A stretch of DNA of 64,000 nucleotides from a bacterium ADurb.Bin243 (GTDB lineage: Bacteria; Muiribacteriota; UBA9980): assembly GCA_002069765.1 (NCBI GenBank), contig MWBZ01000002.1:62001-126000 (forward strand), written 5' to 3'. Positions within the stretch are counted from its first letter, which is position 1. Each line of letters starts with the position of its first letter. The notes under the pieces were generated by a model. The model was not told the origin of the DNA, did not search any database, and saw only the letters and a program-made list of their open reading frames with translations. The position numbers were made by a program, and so were the translations under genes. Positions 45,223 through 54,193 of this stretch are shown here, piece by piece.

Positions 45223-45285
45223 TTTACCACCATAGTAATTTTTTCAAGATTTTTCACGGTGTCCGGCGCGCCGGGGCCGCCGGAG

Positions 45286-45315
45286 GGAAAACGGCCGGAA
45301 AAAAGGCCGTTTTCC
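45286..45315 (-). ncRNA. 11-bp hairpin downstream of pnp
   Basis: GGAAAACGGCC (45286-45296) / GGCCGTTTTCC (45305-45315), 8-nt loop. No T-run on the minus strand, so a 3'-end protecting hairpin is more likely than a classical terminator. A 12-bp palindrome CCGGCGCGCCGG lies at 45263-45274. Confidence 0.4.
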
Positions 45316-45347
45316 GCTCCACTACGGTTTATCCGGATATCGCTTAT

Positions 45348-47567
45348 TTAGCGGCGCGGTCCGCGGTTGTCGCGTCCGCCGCGGTCGTTGCGGAAATCTC
45401 TTCTCGGCGGGCGGTCCTGCTGCTGGTCAGCCGCGGGAGCTTCTTCGCCTTCGGGAACGGGCAGAAGGACTTTGCGGCTGAGGTTGATGCGCTTCATGGA
45501 GTCGATTTCGATGACTTTTACGGTCATTTCATCGCCGATTTTGCATACGTCTTCGACTTTATCTACCCTGCGGCGTTCGAGCTCGGATATGTGGACGAGT
45601 CCGTCGCGGCCGGGAAGCAGTTCTACGAATGCGCCGAAGTTCATTATTCTGACGACTTTGCCCGTATAAACTTCGCCGACTTCTATTTCTTTTACTATGT
45701 CGTTGATCATTTTAAGGGCCTTCTGGGCTTTTTCGAAGTTGACCGATATTACGGATATTCTTCCGGAATCTTCGATGTCTATATCCGCGCCGGTGGCTTC
45801 TACTATGGCTTTTATAACTTTTCCGCCGGGTCCGATGACTTCGCGGACTTTTTCGGGATTGATCTGAACGGTGGTGATGCGCGGCGCGTACGGGCTGATA
45901 TCTGCTCTCGGAGCCGATATTGCAGCTTCCATTTTTGAAAGTATGTGCAGCCTTGCAGCTTTTGCGTTCATGAGCGTCTTTTCGATCATGGCGAGGGTGA
46001 GGCCGTTATTTTTGACGTCGAGCTGAACGGCCGTCATGCCGTCGCGCGATCCGCCCACTTTAAAATCCATGTCGCCGCAATGGTCTTCGATGCCGGCGAT
46101 ATCGGTGAGTATTTCCCACTCGTTTCCGCGGGTGATAAGGCCCATGGCTATGCCGGCCACTGGTTTTTTTATGGGAACGCCTGCATCCATGAGCGCGAGC
46201 GCGCCCGCGCAGATCGAAGCCATCGACGAGGAACCGTTGGATTCTACTATTTCGGATATGATTCTTATGGTGTACGGGAATTCCGTTTCAGAGGGTATTA
46301 TGTATGAAAGCGCTTTTTCTGCGAGCGCGCCATGGCCTATTTCGCGGCGGCCTACTCCGCGGAGCGGTTTTACTTCGCCCGTGGCGTACGGCGGGAAATT
46401 ATAGTGCAGCATGAATTTCTGGCGGGTCTCTTCGTGATGGAGGCCTTCGATTATCTGTTCGTCTTTTTTTGTTCCGAGCGTTACCATTGCGAGCGACTGC
46501 GTCTGGCCGCGGGTAAAAAGAGAAGAGCCGTGCGTGCGGGGAAGCAGGCTGACTTCGCAGTCTATCGGGCGGATTTCGGTGAGAGCGCGGCCGTCGACCC
46601 TGAGCTTTTCGTCGAATATCATATTTCTTACCACGTCGTATTCGACCGATTCGAGAACGGGCTTTATCTGTTTTTTTATTTCGGCGATTTTATCTTTTTC
46701 GTCTTCTTTAATGCCGGCGTCGACCGTGAAATGTTTGTAGCATTCCTCTACGGCCGCGTTAACTGCGTTGCCGCGTTCCTGTTTGTCTTTGACGCGAAGC
46801 GCTTTATCGCATAAAGGCTTGAAAAAGTCGTAAACCGCCTGCCTGAATGCGGGGTCGGTTTTGGATTCGGGAACGGGGATTTTTTCTTTTTTTGCTTTAT
46901 TTATGAATTCCTGCTGGATGTCAATTAATTTTACGATTTCCTGCTGCGCGAATTTGATGGCTTTCAGGAAGGTTTCTTCGCTGACTTCGTTAGCGCCGGC
47001 TTCGATCATTAAAACGCGTTCGCGCGTGCCGGAAACGAAAAGGCTTAATTTAGCGTTTTCAACCATTTTTTCGTCGGGGTTTATCACGAATTCGTCGTTG
47101 CCGTCGAATAAGCCGATAGCTATAGCGGCCACGGGTTCCAGGAAGGGAACCGAGGAGATGCCGAGCGCTATTGAAGCCGCGTTGACGGCGAGCACGTCGT
47201 GGGGCGTGACGAGGTCGTATGATAAAACGTTTATTATTACCTGGACTTCGGATTTAAAGCTTTCAGGGAACATCGGCCTGATCGTGCGGTCTACTATGCG
47301 GCCTCTGAGTATTTCGTCGTTGGATGGCCTGTTTTCTCTTTTAATGAAGCCGCCGGGAAATTTGCCGGACGCAGCGGATTTTTCGCGGTATTCCACGGTA
47401 AGCGGAAAAAAATCCACTTCGCGCAGATTTTGCTTGTCGTAGCACACGCTGACTAATACGACGGTTTCGCCGTTTTGAAGAAGAACCGCGCCGTCGGCCT
47501 GTTTCGCGATTCTGCCGGTTTCTATTATAAAAGGCTTGCCGGCATAAGTTGTCTGCATTCTTTCCAT
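45348..47567 (-). CDS. pnp: polyribonucleotide nucleotidyltransferase (PNPase)
   Basis: 739 residues. Phosphorolytic 3'-5' exoribonuclease in RNA decay. Two RNase PH-like halves (first: EYREKSAASGKFPGGFIKRENRPSNDEILRGRIVDRTIRPMF; second: EGLHHEETRQKFMLHYNFPPYATGEV and DHCGDMDFKVGGSRDGMTAVQLD), followed by a KH domain (PEKVREVIGPGGKVIKAIVEATGADIDIED) and an S1 domain (GEVYTGKVVRIMNFGAFVELLPGRDGLVHISEL). The tail is Arg/Asp/Gly-rich with RGG-like repeats, possibly RNA- or protein-binding. Start ATG 47567 behind AGGAGG. The rpsO-pnp order is widely conserved; here each gene has its own promoter and a terminator between them. Confidence 0.97.
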   Translation of the reverse strand: MERMQTTYAGKPFIIETGRIAKQADGAVLLQNGETVVLVSVCYDKQNLREVDFFPLTVEYREKSAASGKFPGGFIKRENRPSNDEILRGRIVDRTIRPMFPESFKSEVQVIINVLSYDLVTPHDVLAVNAASIALGISSVPFLEPVAAIAIGLFDGNDEFVINPDEKMVENAKLSLFVSGTRERVLMIEAGANEVSEETFLKAIKFAQQEIVKLIDIQQEFINKAKKEKIPVPESKTDPAFRQAVYDFFKPLCDKALRVKDKQERGNAVNAAVEECYKHFTVDAGIKEDEKDKIAEIKKQIKPVLESVEYDVVRNMIFDEKLRVDGRALTEIRPIDCEVSLLPRTHGSSLFTRGQTQSLAMVTLGTKKDEQIIEGLHHEETRQKFMLHYNFPPYATGEVKPLRGVGRREIGHGALAEKALSYIIPSETEFPYTIRIISEIVESNGSSSMASICAGALALMDAGVPIKKPVAGIAMGLITRGNEWEILTDIAGIEDHCGDMDFKVGGSRDGMTAVQLDVKNNGLTLAMIEKTLMNAKAARLHILSKMEAAISAPRADISPYAPRITTVQINPEKVREVIGPGGKVIKAIVEATGADIDIEDSGRISVISVNFEKAQKALKMINDIVKEIEVGEVYTGKVVRIMNFGAFVELLPGRDGLVHISELERRRVDKVEDVCKIGDEMTVKVIEIDSMKRINLSRKVLLPVPEGEEAPAADQQQDRPPRRDFRNDRGGRDNRGPRR

Positions 47568-47602
47568 TAATTCTTTTCCTCCTGTAAACTTTAGTTGGCA
47601 TA

Positions 47603-47631
47603 ATTATAATACAAATTAACGGATTTGTCTA
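47603..47631 (-). promoter_or_regulatory. promoter of pnp
   Basis: On the minus strand TAGACA (47631-47626), 17 bp, TATAAT (47608-47603). Confidence 0.65.
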
Positions 47632-47650
47632 TATAAAATTATATAAAATA

Positions 47651-47684
47651 AAAAATGGAAGCAGAACTTACTGCCTCCATTTTT
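47651..47684 (-). terminator. terminator between rpsO and pnp
   Basis: AAAAATGGAAGCAG (47651-47664) / CTGCCTCCATTTTT (47671-47684) with one A-C mismatch; T-run TTTATTTTAT follows on the minus strand. The rest of the 47687-47850 spacer contains small hairpins AACC-TTC-GGTT and AACC-TT-GGTT near 47810-47830 and no convincing ORF. Confidence 0.75.
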
Positions 47685-47850
47685 TAGAGCAAAGTTATTT
47701 AGCAAAACCACACAGTTATATAAAAAACTATAAGTTTTTATACCACGAACTGTAAACCACGGTCAGCATTAAATATACGCGCGTGTGGCTTATATTAATT
47801 TTTAAAATTTCAACCTTCGGTTAACCTTGGTTCGGGGCGCTTTCCCGGTG

Positions 47851-48120
47851 CTACTTTCTGATTCCTAAAGATTCAACGATCTCTTTGTACTTGTTGGGGC
47901 TGATTCTCTTTAAGTAGGTGATCAGTCTTTTTCTCTGGCCGACGAGTTTCAAAAGGCCGAGTCTCGAGTGATGATCTTTTTTGTGAACCTTGAAATGATC
48001 GCTCAGCTGGGTTATTCTGGTGGTCAAAAGAGCGATTTGCACTTCTACTGAGCCCGTGTCTGATTCGTGGGTTTTGTACTTGCTGATAACTTTTTGTTTG
48101 GTTTCATGGTCTAATGACAT
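47851..48120 (-). CDS. rpsO: 30S ribosomal protein uS15
   Basis: 89 residues, full length. Binds 16S rRNA early in small-subunit assembly. Conserved blocks: [52 protein letters not shown]. The ribosome site is AAGGTGG. It lies upstream of pnp as in most bacteria. Confidence 0.97.
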   Translation of the reverse strand: MSLDHETKQKVISKYKTHESDTGSVEVQIALLTTRITQLSDHFKVHKKDHHSRLGLLKLVGQRKRLITYLKRISPNKYKEIVESLGIRK

Positions 48121-48204
48121 TTTAAAAAACCACCTTATAGTTTATTCCTTAAACCGGAAGTAATGTCAGTGCAAAACAAAAGTTCCAGTAATAAAGGTAA
48201 TCTA

Positions 48205-48233
48205 ATTATAACAAATTTAAAGGCAAAAGTAAA
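48205..48233 (-). promoter_or_regulatory. promoter of rpsO
   Basis: On the minus strand TTTACT (48233-48228), 17 bp, TATAAT (48210-48205), preceded by TGT to make an extended -10. Confidence 0.65.
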
Positions 48234-48257
48234 GTTTTTTTTTATTATTTTTAATAT

Positions 48258-49238
48258 TTATTCCGGGCGGTTTATTTTTTTTATTATAAGCCGGTCCGAA
48301 TCGATAAAAAGCGTGTAAATTATGCCTTTGGCGTCGACGCATTCGTCGTAAAGAAGGTTCGAGCGTTTCGAAGAATAGCCGGTGTCGAGCGTTATGGTAT
48401 CCGTAAGCTTTAGCGCCGGGCTGATTACGGCTATTTTTTCGCTTATTCCGCTGAAATATCTTAGATAAAGGTTGTTTCTGCCGTCGCGTCCGATGAATTT
48501 ATGCTGTGAAACGAATTCCTGGGCTTCTATTTTTAGCGAAGCGATGGGAAAGCCCGCTCCGCCGCCGAAACCGTATTTATAGACGCAGAGGCTTTTAGGT
48601 GTCGGAAGGGCTGCCGAAAGGAATTCTTTATCTGAAACGGGCCACGGAAAAAGGACCGGGCCGAAAGATTCCGCCACGGCGGCTTCTTTTTTATTAAAAT
48701 CGGCTTCCAGGCGGGCTATTTTTAAGTTTTTATAATCGTATGCAGTAAAGGAGTTTCCGTTGAAAGAAAAAATTTTATGGCAGTCGAAATTGCCTTTTAT
48801 GGCTGCATGCCCCGTTAATTTTCCGGAGGCGTCGAGCCTGTAAATGTCTCTATAGGTGTGGACGGCCACTTCGCCGGAAGCCAGCGCGAAAATTCCGCAC
48901 AGCTCGTCGAATTTTATTCCGCAGCCTTCCTGAGGCTTTATTATGCAGTTGAAATCGCCGGCCGGATTATATTTTTTTACGCGCGCATTCGCGGCATCGA
49001 GTATATAAAGCCCTTCGCGGCCGGGCGCTCCGGCGGTGAAAGCCGCCGAGGAATTTGGGAAGTAATAAGAAAAAGAAGGCTCTCCGGCTCCGGTGATGTG
49101 AAATTCTTCCGCGCCGCTTCCGCCGCTCGCGGCGATAATGGACGATACTTCCACCTGCGAGGCGTTTACGCTTTCGCAAAAAGTCACCGGAGCGGATACG
49201 GCTAAAAAGATAATCAAAAACGCTATATGTTTTTTCAT
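48258..49238 (-). CDS. secreted beta-propeller-like protein, third in DtxR operon
   Basis: 326 residues from ATG 49238 (an upstream ORF extension has no signal-peptide logic). Signal peptide about 1-25. Repeated short beta units of the kind seen in NHL/6-bladed propellers: REGLYILDAANARVKKYNPAGDFNCI, SGEVAVHTYRDIYRLDASGKLTG, and GRDGRNNLYLRYFSGISEKIAVISP. No catalytic motif. Likely a periplasmic or surface protein. Last gene of a four-gene minus-strand unit (spacing 64 nt to the previous gene). Confidence 0.6.
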   Translation of the reverse strand: MKKHIAFLIIFLAVSAPVTFCESVNASQVEVSSIIAASGGSGAEEFHITGAGEPSFSYYFPNSSAAFTAGAPGREGLYILDAANARVKKYNPAGDFNCIIKPQEGCGIKFDELCGIFALASGEVAVHTYRDIYRLDASGKLTGHAAIKGNFDCHKIFSFNGNSFTAYDYKNLKIARLEADFNKKEAAVAESFGPVLFPWPVSDKEFLSAALPTPKSLCVYKYGFGGGAGFPIASLKIEAQEFVSQHKFIGRDGRNNLYLRYFSGISEKIAVISPALKLTDTITLDTGYSSKRSNLLYDECVDAKGIIYTLFIDSDRLIIKKINRPE

Positions 49239-49302
49239 ACGTTTCCTTTCGAGGCCGCCGTGCATAATGCTTGCTACGGCGGTTTCGGCGGCGCAGGCGC
49301 CT

Positions 49303-50262
49303 TTAATATTTTCTGATCGACATTTTAGTCGGCAGCGGCCTGGACGGCGAAGCGTCCGTTTCGGCCGAATAGAGCGAGCCGTCGCCGAATACGAAAAACT
49401 GCCTTTTAAGAAGCGATTTTTTTACGCTGTAGTTCGCTATGTGTATTCCGTTGGAGTTATATACGTTGACTTCGCGTTCGCCGAAAGGGTCTTTGTGGTT
49501 GAGGGACGCCGCGGTGTAAACGTTTCCTTTGTAATCGACGCCTATAAATTCGAGATCCGTGACGGCGCTGAGGCCGATCGTAAATACCGGCCGGGAGGCT
49601 TTTTCGTTGACGTCGGCAAGAAAGAGCCCGTAGCCCGCGAAACTGTCGTAATTAAAATAAAGCAGCTGGCCCTTGTTATTGATGCTGAATCCCGGAACGT
49701 TGCAGTCTATTTTTTTTATGAACGCCCCGGTAGAACTGTAAGCGTTAATTTTTTGCGAAACGGTGTCCTGTACGAAGATTTTTTTGCCGAAAGCCGCTTC
49801 GATCTGATATATGGATAAGAGTTCGTCTTCTTTCGTTCCGCGGCCGCCGAATCGCTGCCGCTCGCTGGCGAGCATATCCACTTTGACTATCTGCAGGTCT
49901 TTGAGCGAGGCATAATACAACATGCCGTCGTTATCGAAAGCCAGATCGCCGGTGGCCGCAAAACTGCCTTTTTCTCCGGAATAAGATTTTATGAGGCGCC
50001 CCATGAAATCGAACTGCAGGATAGAGTTTTTAGCTGTATTGGAAAGGTAGAGAGAGCCGTCGCGCGAAATTTTGAAGCCGTAAGGATATGCATAATCGTA
50101 AGTTTTTACGACGCCAGCGTGGCCAGGGTCTTCGGAAAACGAGATATTAAGTGCCCCGCTTTCGGTCTGAGAACAGGTCGCATCGGGATACGACAGGGCG
50201 AAGGCGGCCGCGGCGGCCGCATAAAGTATTACTTTATACAGCGGATTTTTTTTCTTAAGCAT
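49303..50262 (-). CDS. secreted NHL/6-bladed beta-propeller-like protein, second in DtxR operon
   Basis: 319 residues. Signal peptide about 1-32 with a long Ala-rich hydrophobic core. Propeller units are clear: PYGFKISRDGSLYLSNTAKNSILQFDFMGRLIKSY, TGDLAFDNDGMLYYASLKDLQIVKVDM, and ISINNKG-type blades later. Such proteins bind ligands or other proteins. The next gene upstream ends 2 nt before this start. It shares general layout with its neighbours, suggesting duplication followed by strong divergence. Confidence 0.68.
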   Translation of the reverse strand: MLKKKNPLYKVILYAAAAAAFALSYPDATCSQTESGALNISFSEDPGHAGVVKTYDYAYPYGFKISRDGSLYLSNTAKNSILQFDFMGRLIKSYSGEKGSFAATGDLAFDNDGMLYYASLKDLQIVKVDMLASERQRFGGRGTKEDELLSIYQIEAAFGKKIFVQDTVSQKINAYSSTGAFIKKIDCNVPGFSINNKGQLLYFNYDSFAGYGLFLADVNEKASRPVFTIGLSAVTDLEFIGVDYKGNVYTAASLNHKDPFGEREVNVYNSNGIHIANYSVKKSLLKRQFFVFGDGSLYSAETDASPSRPLPTKMSIRKY

Positions 50263-50264
50263 GG

Positions 50265-51263
50265 CTACTCCTCCGCCGGCTTTATTTTTTTCAGTTCGTT
50301 TACGAACAATCCCTCGCCGTTTTTTGCCCCGGGAAGCAGGGCGAGTATTCTGCCCGTCGAAGTCAGCGCGGCAGAATTCAAGGCGTGCCCGATGTTTTTT
50401 ACCGGCGCGTCCGATTTGACGGCCGCTTTTTCGTCTATTTGAATAATGCGGAATTCATAGCGGTCGTTGTTCAATATTCGCGCTCCTATGAAAAGCGATC
50501 CGTCATAGCTCTTTTCGGCCATGAAAATGCCGTCCGCGAAGCCGCCGCATCTGATATTTTTGAAACTTTCGGCGCCCTGCGGGCCGTAAAGCGTTATTTC
50601 GAGAGTGGAACCGGCTTTATTCAACGAGTAAAATTCCTTTGACGGGCGGGCAAAAGTCGATGCAGCGGCCCGGAAAGCGGACTTTTTGACAAGCGAAAGC
50701 TCGCCGGGCGAAAAAAAGAACGTCGCGTCGGCGGCCTGCTGATAAACCATGAGAGCGCCCGAGGCGTCTAAATAAATCTCCGCCGGCGGAAGTATATAGT
50801 CTTCGGCGAATATATTGTTTTTTGAATAAAATCCGGATATCTTGAAATCTTTGGTTACCGTTATTATTTTGGAATTTTTCCTGTCTAAAAGGTAAACTGC
50901 GCCTTTTTCCGATACGCAGATCGAACATACCTCAAGCGGCCTGCCGCTGAGATCGTAATCGCGGAAATCCAGTTTTTTAAGAACCGAGCCTTTGAGGTCC
51001 ATTAGATAGAGAATGCCTGAAGAATTAGAATAAACGCATATATCGTCGCCGGGGCTTACAGCGAAACATACGCCCGCGGCGAAAGCCGCTTGCGACTGAG
51101 GGGCGGTTTCGTCTTTAAACTCGAAAAGCTCTTCCGGCTGGTAAAAGGCCTTTGCCGCTAAACTCTGGGCGCGGACGGGCGCCTGAAAGCAAAGCGCGGC
51201 AATAATAATTATTATGACGAGCGCCGCCGCCGGCGCCGTTTTGCTGCTGCCGGACGCGCTCAT
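50265..51263 (-). CDS. secreted beta-propeller-like protein, first after the DtxR-type regulator
   Basis: 332 residues. A signal peptide (about 1-32, ending VRAQ) follows a Ser/Gly-rich start. Blade-like units: VSPGDDICVYSNSSGILYLMDLKGSVLKKLDF, VSEKGAVYLLDRKNSKIITVTKDFK and LDASGALMVYQQAADATFFF. The start overlaps the stop of the regulator gene by 4 nt, so the two are translationally coupled. Function unknown; coupling to a metal regulator suggests a link with metal status. Confidence 0.65.
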   Translation of the reverse strand: MSASGSSKTAPAAALVIIIIIAALCFQAPVRAQSLAAKAFYQPEELFEFKDETAPQSQAAFAAGVCFAVSPGDDICVYSNSSGILYLMDLKGSVLKKLDFRDYDLSGRPLEVCSICVSEKGAVYLLDRKNSKIITVTKDFKISGFYSKNNIFAEDYILPPAEIYLDASGALMVYQQAADATFFFSPGELSLVKKSAFRAAASTFARPSKEFYSLNKAGSTLEITLYGPQGAESFKNIRCGGFADGIFMAEKSYDGSLFIGARILNNDRYEFRIIQIDEKAAVKSDAPVKNIGHALNSAALTSTGRILALLPGAKNGEGLFVNELKKIKPAEE

Positions 51264-51922
51264 GATATCTTTCTCACGAATATGTTTTCGGCCACCTCGG
51301 TTTCGAGCGCGAGCTGCGTCTGCTCGAATTCCACTACATACGCCGGAAAAGAGCTGTGGACTTTTATAGTGAGCCCCGGCACCAGGCCGAGGGACATTAT
51401 TTTATGCATGACCGGATTAGTCTGAGTCTGGATATAAGAAACCCTGCCGCATTCGCCGTGCTTCAATTCGGAAAGCTTGAAAATAACCCGTTCGATTTTA
51501 GATGCCTTATTTTTGCAGCATTCGCCGGGAAGTATTCTGGAGCCGTGCGGGCAAACCTGCGGATGGCCGAGGAGCGTGCAGATGTTTTCCTCGAGCTCGC
51601 GCGATATGATATGCTCTAACATGCAGGCGTCGCTGTCTACCCTGGAGCGGTCCATGTGCAGCACGTCGACGAGAAGCCTTTCGGTGAGCCGGTGTCGGCG
51701 CGTGAGATCGTATGCGCGCGAGTAGCCTTTTTCGTTGAACTCGATGCGCCCTCCCGGCCTGGAATTTTTTACGTATCCTTCGGACATTAGTCTTTTTAAA
51801 ACATCTTCGCCTATGTATTTTTTTAATTTATCGTCGACTGCCTCGAACGAGTCGTCGCCGTTTTCTATATGTTTCCAGATAATCGTCATGGCTTCTTCCA
51901 GTTCATGGCTTATTTCGGTCAT
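51260..51922 (-). CDS. DtxR/MntR-family metal-dependent regulator with FeoA-like domain
   Basis: 220 residues from ATG 51922 (AAAGGA 9 nt upstream). The winged helix (about 8-70) is followed by the metal-binding and dimerisation part: DACMLEHIISRELEENICTLLGHPQVCPHGSRI, where the Cys, Glu and His line up with DtxR-family ligands. A short Cys-rich insert follows (GECCKNK). The C-terminus (ELKHGECGRVSYIQTQTNPVMHKIMSLGLVPGLTIKVHSSFPAYVVEFEQTQLALETEVAENIFV) is an SH3/FeoA-like domain. It should repress genes when Fe2+ or Mn2+ is abundant. Its own operon probably includes the three propeller-like genes. Confidence 0.9.
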   Translation of the reverse strand: MTEISHELEEAMTIIWKHIENGDDSFEAVDDKLKKYIGEDVLKRLMSEGYVKNSRPGGRIEFNEKGYSRAYDLTRRHRLTERLLVDVLHMDRSRVDSDACMLEHIISRELEENICTLLGHPQVCPHGSRILPGECCKNKASKIERVIFKLSELKHGECGRVSYIQTQTNPVMHKIMSLGLVPGLTIKVHSSFPAYVVEFEQTQLALETEVAENIFVRKIS

Positions 51923-51960
51923 GGCGCACATCCTTTCCGATTTAATGACATTATGTAGTA

Positions 51961-51989
51961 ATTATATGTTTTACGGGTCAAAAAGTCAA
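51961..51989 (-). promoter_or_regulatory. promoter of the DtxR-propeller operon
   Basis: On the minus strand TTGACT (51989-51984), 17 bp, TATAAT (51966-51961). The -10 lies in an imperfect dyad-like AT-rich segment that could hold the regulator's own operator. Confidence 0.75.
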
Positions 51990-52061
51990 GACAATTTAAG
52001 ACTTGCGCCTGACGGAATTTACTTCTCGAATAGCGTTTTATTTCAAATCGGCGAAGGCTTA

Positions 52062-52090
52062 TTGAATTTTTAATCGATTTCTGATATAAT
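52062..52090 (+). promoter_or_regulatory. promoter of the exported TPR gene
   Basis: TTGAAT (52062-52067), 17 bp, TATAAT (52085-52090), preceded by TGA as an extended -10. Confidence 0.75.
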
Positions 52091-52130
52091 CGATTCTTAT
52101 CTGTAATAAGGTAAGTTAAAGGAGCCCGTC

Positions 52131-54143
52131 ATGCTGAAAAAAATATTCGATTTTAATTTCGTTAAAAATGTAAATCTTGCCCCGCTCAAATGGGCGTTAT
52201 TCTGCCTTTTATCGTCGATAACCCTTCTGGTTTGCGGTTCCGATTCGTACGCCCAGAACTCCGGCGCCAATATTTCCGCCAGAATCGATTTCGGAGTCAA
52301 TATATTTACGCCTCATTTTAAATTCGACGAAATCGATTTTACTTCCGTAAAAAAAGTTCTTGAATCCGATACTAAAAACCTTCCGGTAAGGGCTTTCATG
52401 TTGTCGTCCTATGTCAACAATATAGCCGGCGGAACGAAATCCATAAACGAATCGGCGCTGGAACTCGAAAAAGTCCTTTCTTTTATTCTGCTGCGCTACG
52501 ATCCGCAGCGTTCGGAAACCTGCTTCGACCGCGGGTATCTGTATATGATAATCGCCAACCTCGGCTATCAAAATTATAACAGCAGAATATACGCTCTGAT
52601 GGCGCTTTGCGATATGGCCGCTCTCCTTCAGCAGGAGCCGCTTAACCCTTATTACCACCTCTTTTATACCGTGGTTTACGCGTCTTTGAAAGACCAGGAC
52701 ATATCCGAATTCAAACTTTACGATCCGCTGGAGGAGCTTAAAAAATCGCTGTCGTTCGAAGTGACCGATCCGCAGTTCCATTACATAGTCGGCTCCACCT
52801 TTCTGGCCGTGGCGCAGAATTCTCCCGATATACACCAGCTCGCTTACGCCGAGTTCATGCAATCCGTAAAACTCGCTCCCAAAAATAAAGCTTTAAAAGA
52901 AAAAGTTTTTAAAAATTTAATTGAGCTTCTTACCGAATACGACGAGCGGAAAATTAAAAAACCTTTATGGCTCGAAGAAAGCGCTTATCTTTATCTCATT
53001 GAAAAAGACCAGGATTCCGCCGCCGCGCATAATAATCTCGGATATTTATACACAATGAGCAATACCAAGCTCGACGCGGGCCTGGAACACTGCAAAAAAG
53101 CCATAGCTCTCGATCCCAATAATCCGGTATATCTGCATTCTCTCGGATGCGCTTATTACAAGAACCGCGATATCAAAAAAGCCGTGGCCACGCTCAAGAA
53201 GGCTTACAGCCTCAATCCGGAGCTCAAGGAAGTCCACGAACATCTTTCCGAAATATACCTTCAGATGAACGATAACGAATCCGCGGTCCGCCATCTCGAA
53301 TTTCTTTTCGCGCAGGACACTACCGACGCGCTTATAAACAACAATTACGCCTACGTCCTCTCTGAAGCCAACCTGAAGCTCGAAACTGCTTTGAACTGCA
53401 GCCTTAACGCGGTAAAGGCCGAGCCCGATAACGCCGTATATCTGGATACGCTCGCGTGGGCGTATTTTAAAAACTTCATGCTGAAAGAGGCTTTTGAAAC
53501 TATCGAAAAAGCCATAAAAATAGATCCGGCTCTCGGCGCGCTTTATATGCATAAAGGCGATTTTCTGTTTTTCGACGATAAAATAAGCGAAGCCCTCGAT
53601 AATTATAACCGCGGCTTTATGCTCGATCCGGCGTTTCCCGGAGCCGTGGAAAATATAGCCATGCTCAAATCTATAAAAGCGCTGCGCGATAAGCTGGGCG
53701 CTATGAAAAAAAGCTTCCCGAAAGTCCAGCAGGTCGTCTGCCAGGATGAAAAAGGCGTTAAAAGGCCGTTTTCTTATGACGAATACGATTTTTATTTTCA
53801 TAAGCTTTTCGAGCAGGCCGGTTTCGAGCCCGTTAAGTTCGAAGCCGTTAAATCGGCTAAAAAACCTCTTAAAATTTCTTCCGAACAGGCCGCTTCCGAT
53901 GCGGGCGCCGCCGTTAAGCCGCCTGAAAACGGCCAGGACAGCAGAAAAAAACTTTTAAACGACGAGAACTCCGTAGGCGAAGACATAATGAAATTTATGA
54001 ATACCACGGGCGAAGTGATATTTTACGATAAAACCTTCGAGGTCATTTTGAAATCTACGGTTGAAACTTCTATTAACGGCGGAGCTAAATCCACGCCGGA
54101 AAACGAAATCAATAAAACCAGCGCGGAGATAAAGCTCAAATAA
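52131..54143 (+). CDS. exported TPR-repeat protein
   Basis: 670 residues. A hydrophobic segment at 23-38 ends near SYAQN, so it is probably exported. TPR units run from about residue 120 to 500; the clearest are SAAAHNNLGYLYTMSNTKLDAGLEHCKKAIALDPNN, PVYLHSLGCAYYKNRDIKKAVATLKKAYSLNPE and ALYMHKGDFLFFDDKISEALDNYNRGFMLDPAF. The C-terminal 150 residues are low-complexity (Lys, Ala, Glu, Ser). The ribosome site is AAAGGAG. It lies 50 nt upstream of the leuC-like gene and might be co-transcribed with it, though the functions look unrelated. Confidence 0.75.
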   Translation: MLKKIFDFNFVKNVNLAPLKWALFCLLSSITLLVCGSDSYAQNSGANISARIDFGVNIFTPHFKFDEIDFTSVKKVLESDTKNLPVRAFMLSSYVNNIAGGTKSINESALELEKVLSFILLRYDPQRSETCFDRGYLYMIIANLGYQNYNSRIYALMALCDMAALLQQEPLNPYYHLFYTVVYASLKDQDISEFKLYDPLEELKKSLSFEVTDPQFHYIVGSTFLAVAQNSPDIHQLAYAEFMQSVKLAPKNKALKEKVFKNLIELLTEYDERKIKKPLWLEESAYLYLIEKDQDSAAAHNNLGYLYTMSNTKLDAGLEHCKKAIALDPNNPVYLHSLGCAYYKNRDIKKAVATLKKAYSLNPELKEVHEHLSEIYLQMNDNESAVRHLEFLFAQDTTDALINNNYAYVLSEANLKLETALNCSLNAVKAEPDNAVYLDTLAWAYFKNFMLKEAFETIEKAIKIDPALGALYMHKGDFLFFDDKISEALDNYNRGFMLDPAFPGAVENIAMLKSIKALRDKLGAMKKSFPKVQQVVCQDEKGVKRPFSYDEYDFYFHKLFEQAGFEPVKFEAVKSAKKPLKISSEQAASDAGAAVKPPENGQDSRKKLLNDENSVGEDIMKFMNTTGEVIFYDKTFEVILKSTVETSINGGAKSTPENEINKTSAEIKLK

Positions 54144-54193
54144 AAATAACCGCACGCTATTTTGGTCAACATAAAATAAAACGGAGGGGTAAG

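Noticed and set aside
45263-45274. CCGGCGCGCCGG palindrome as an operator
   Set aside because: It lies in the 3' region between pnp and the STAS-TPR gene and is GC-rich like other downstream hairpins; no promoter overlaps it.
47687-47850. A 13-codon ORF in the rpsO-pnp spacer as a micro-gene
   Set aside because: Unlike the 20-codon gene at 61746 it has no ribosome site, and promoter and terminator do not frame it.
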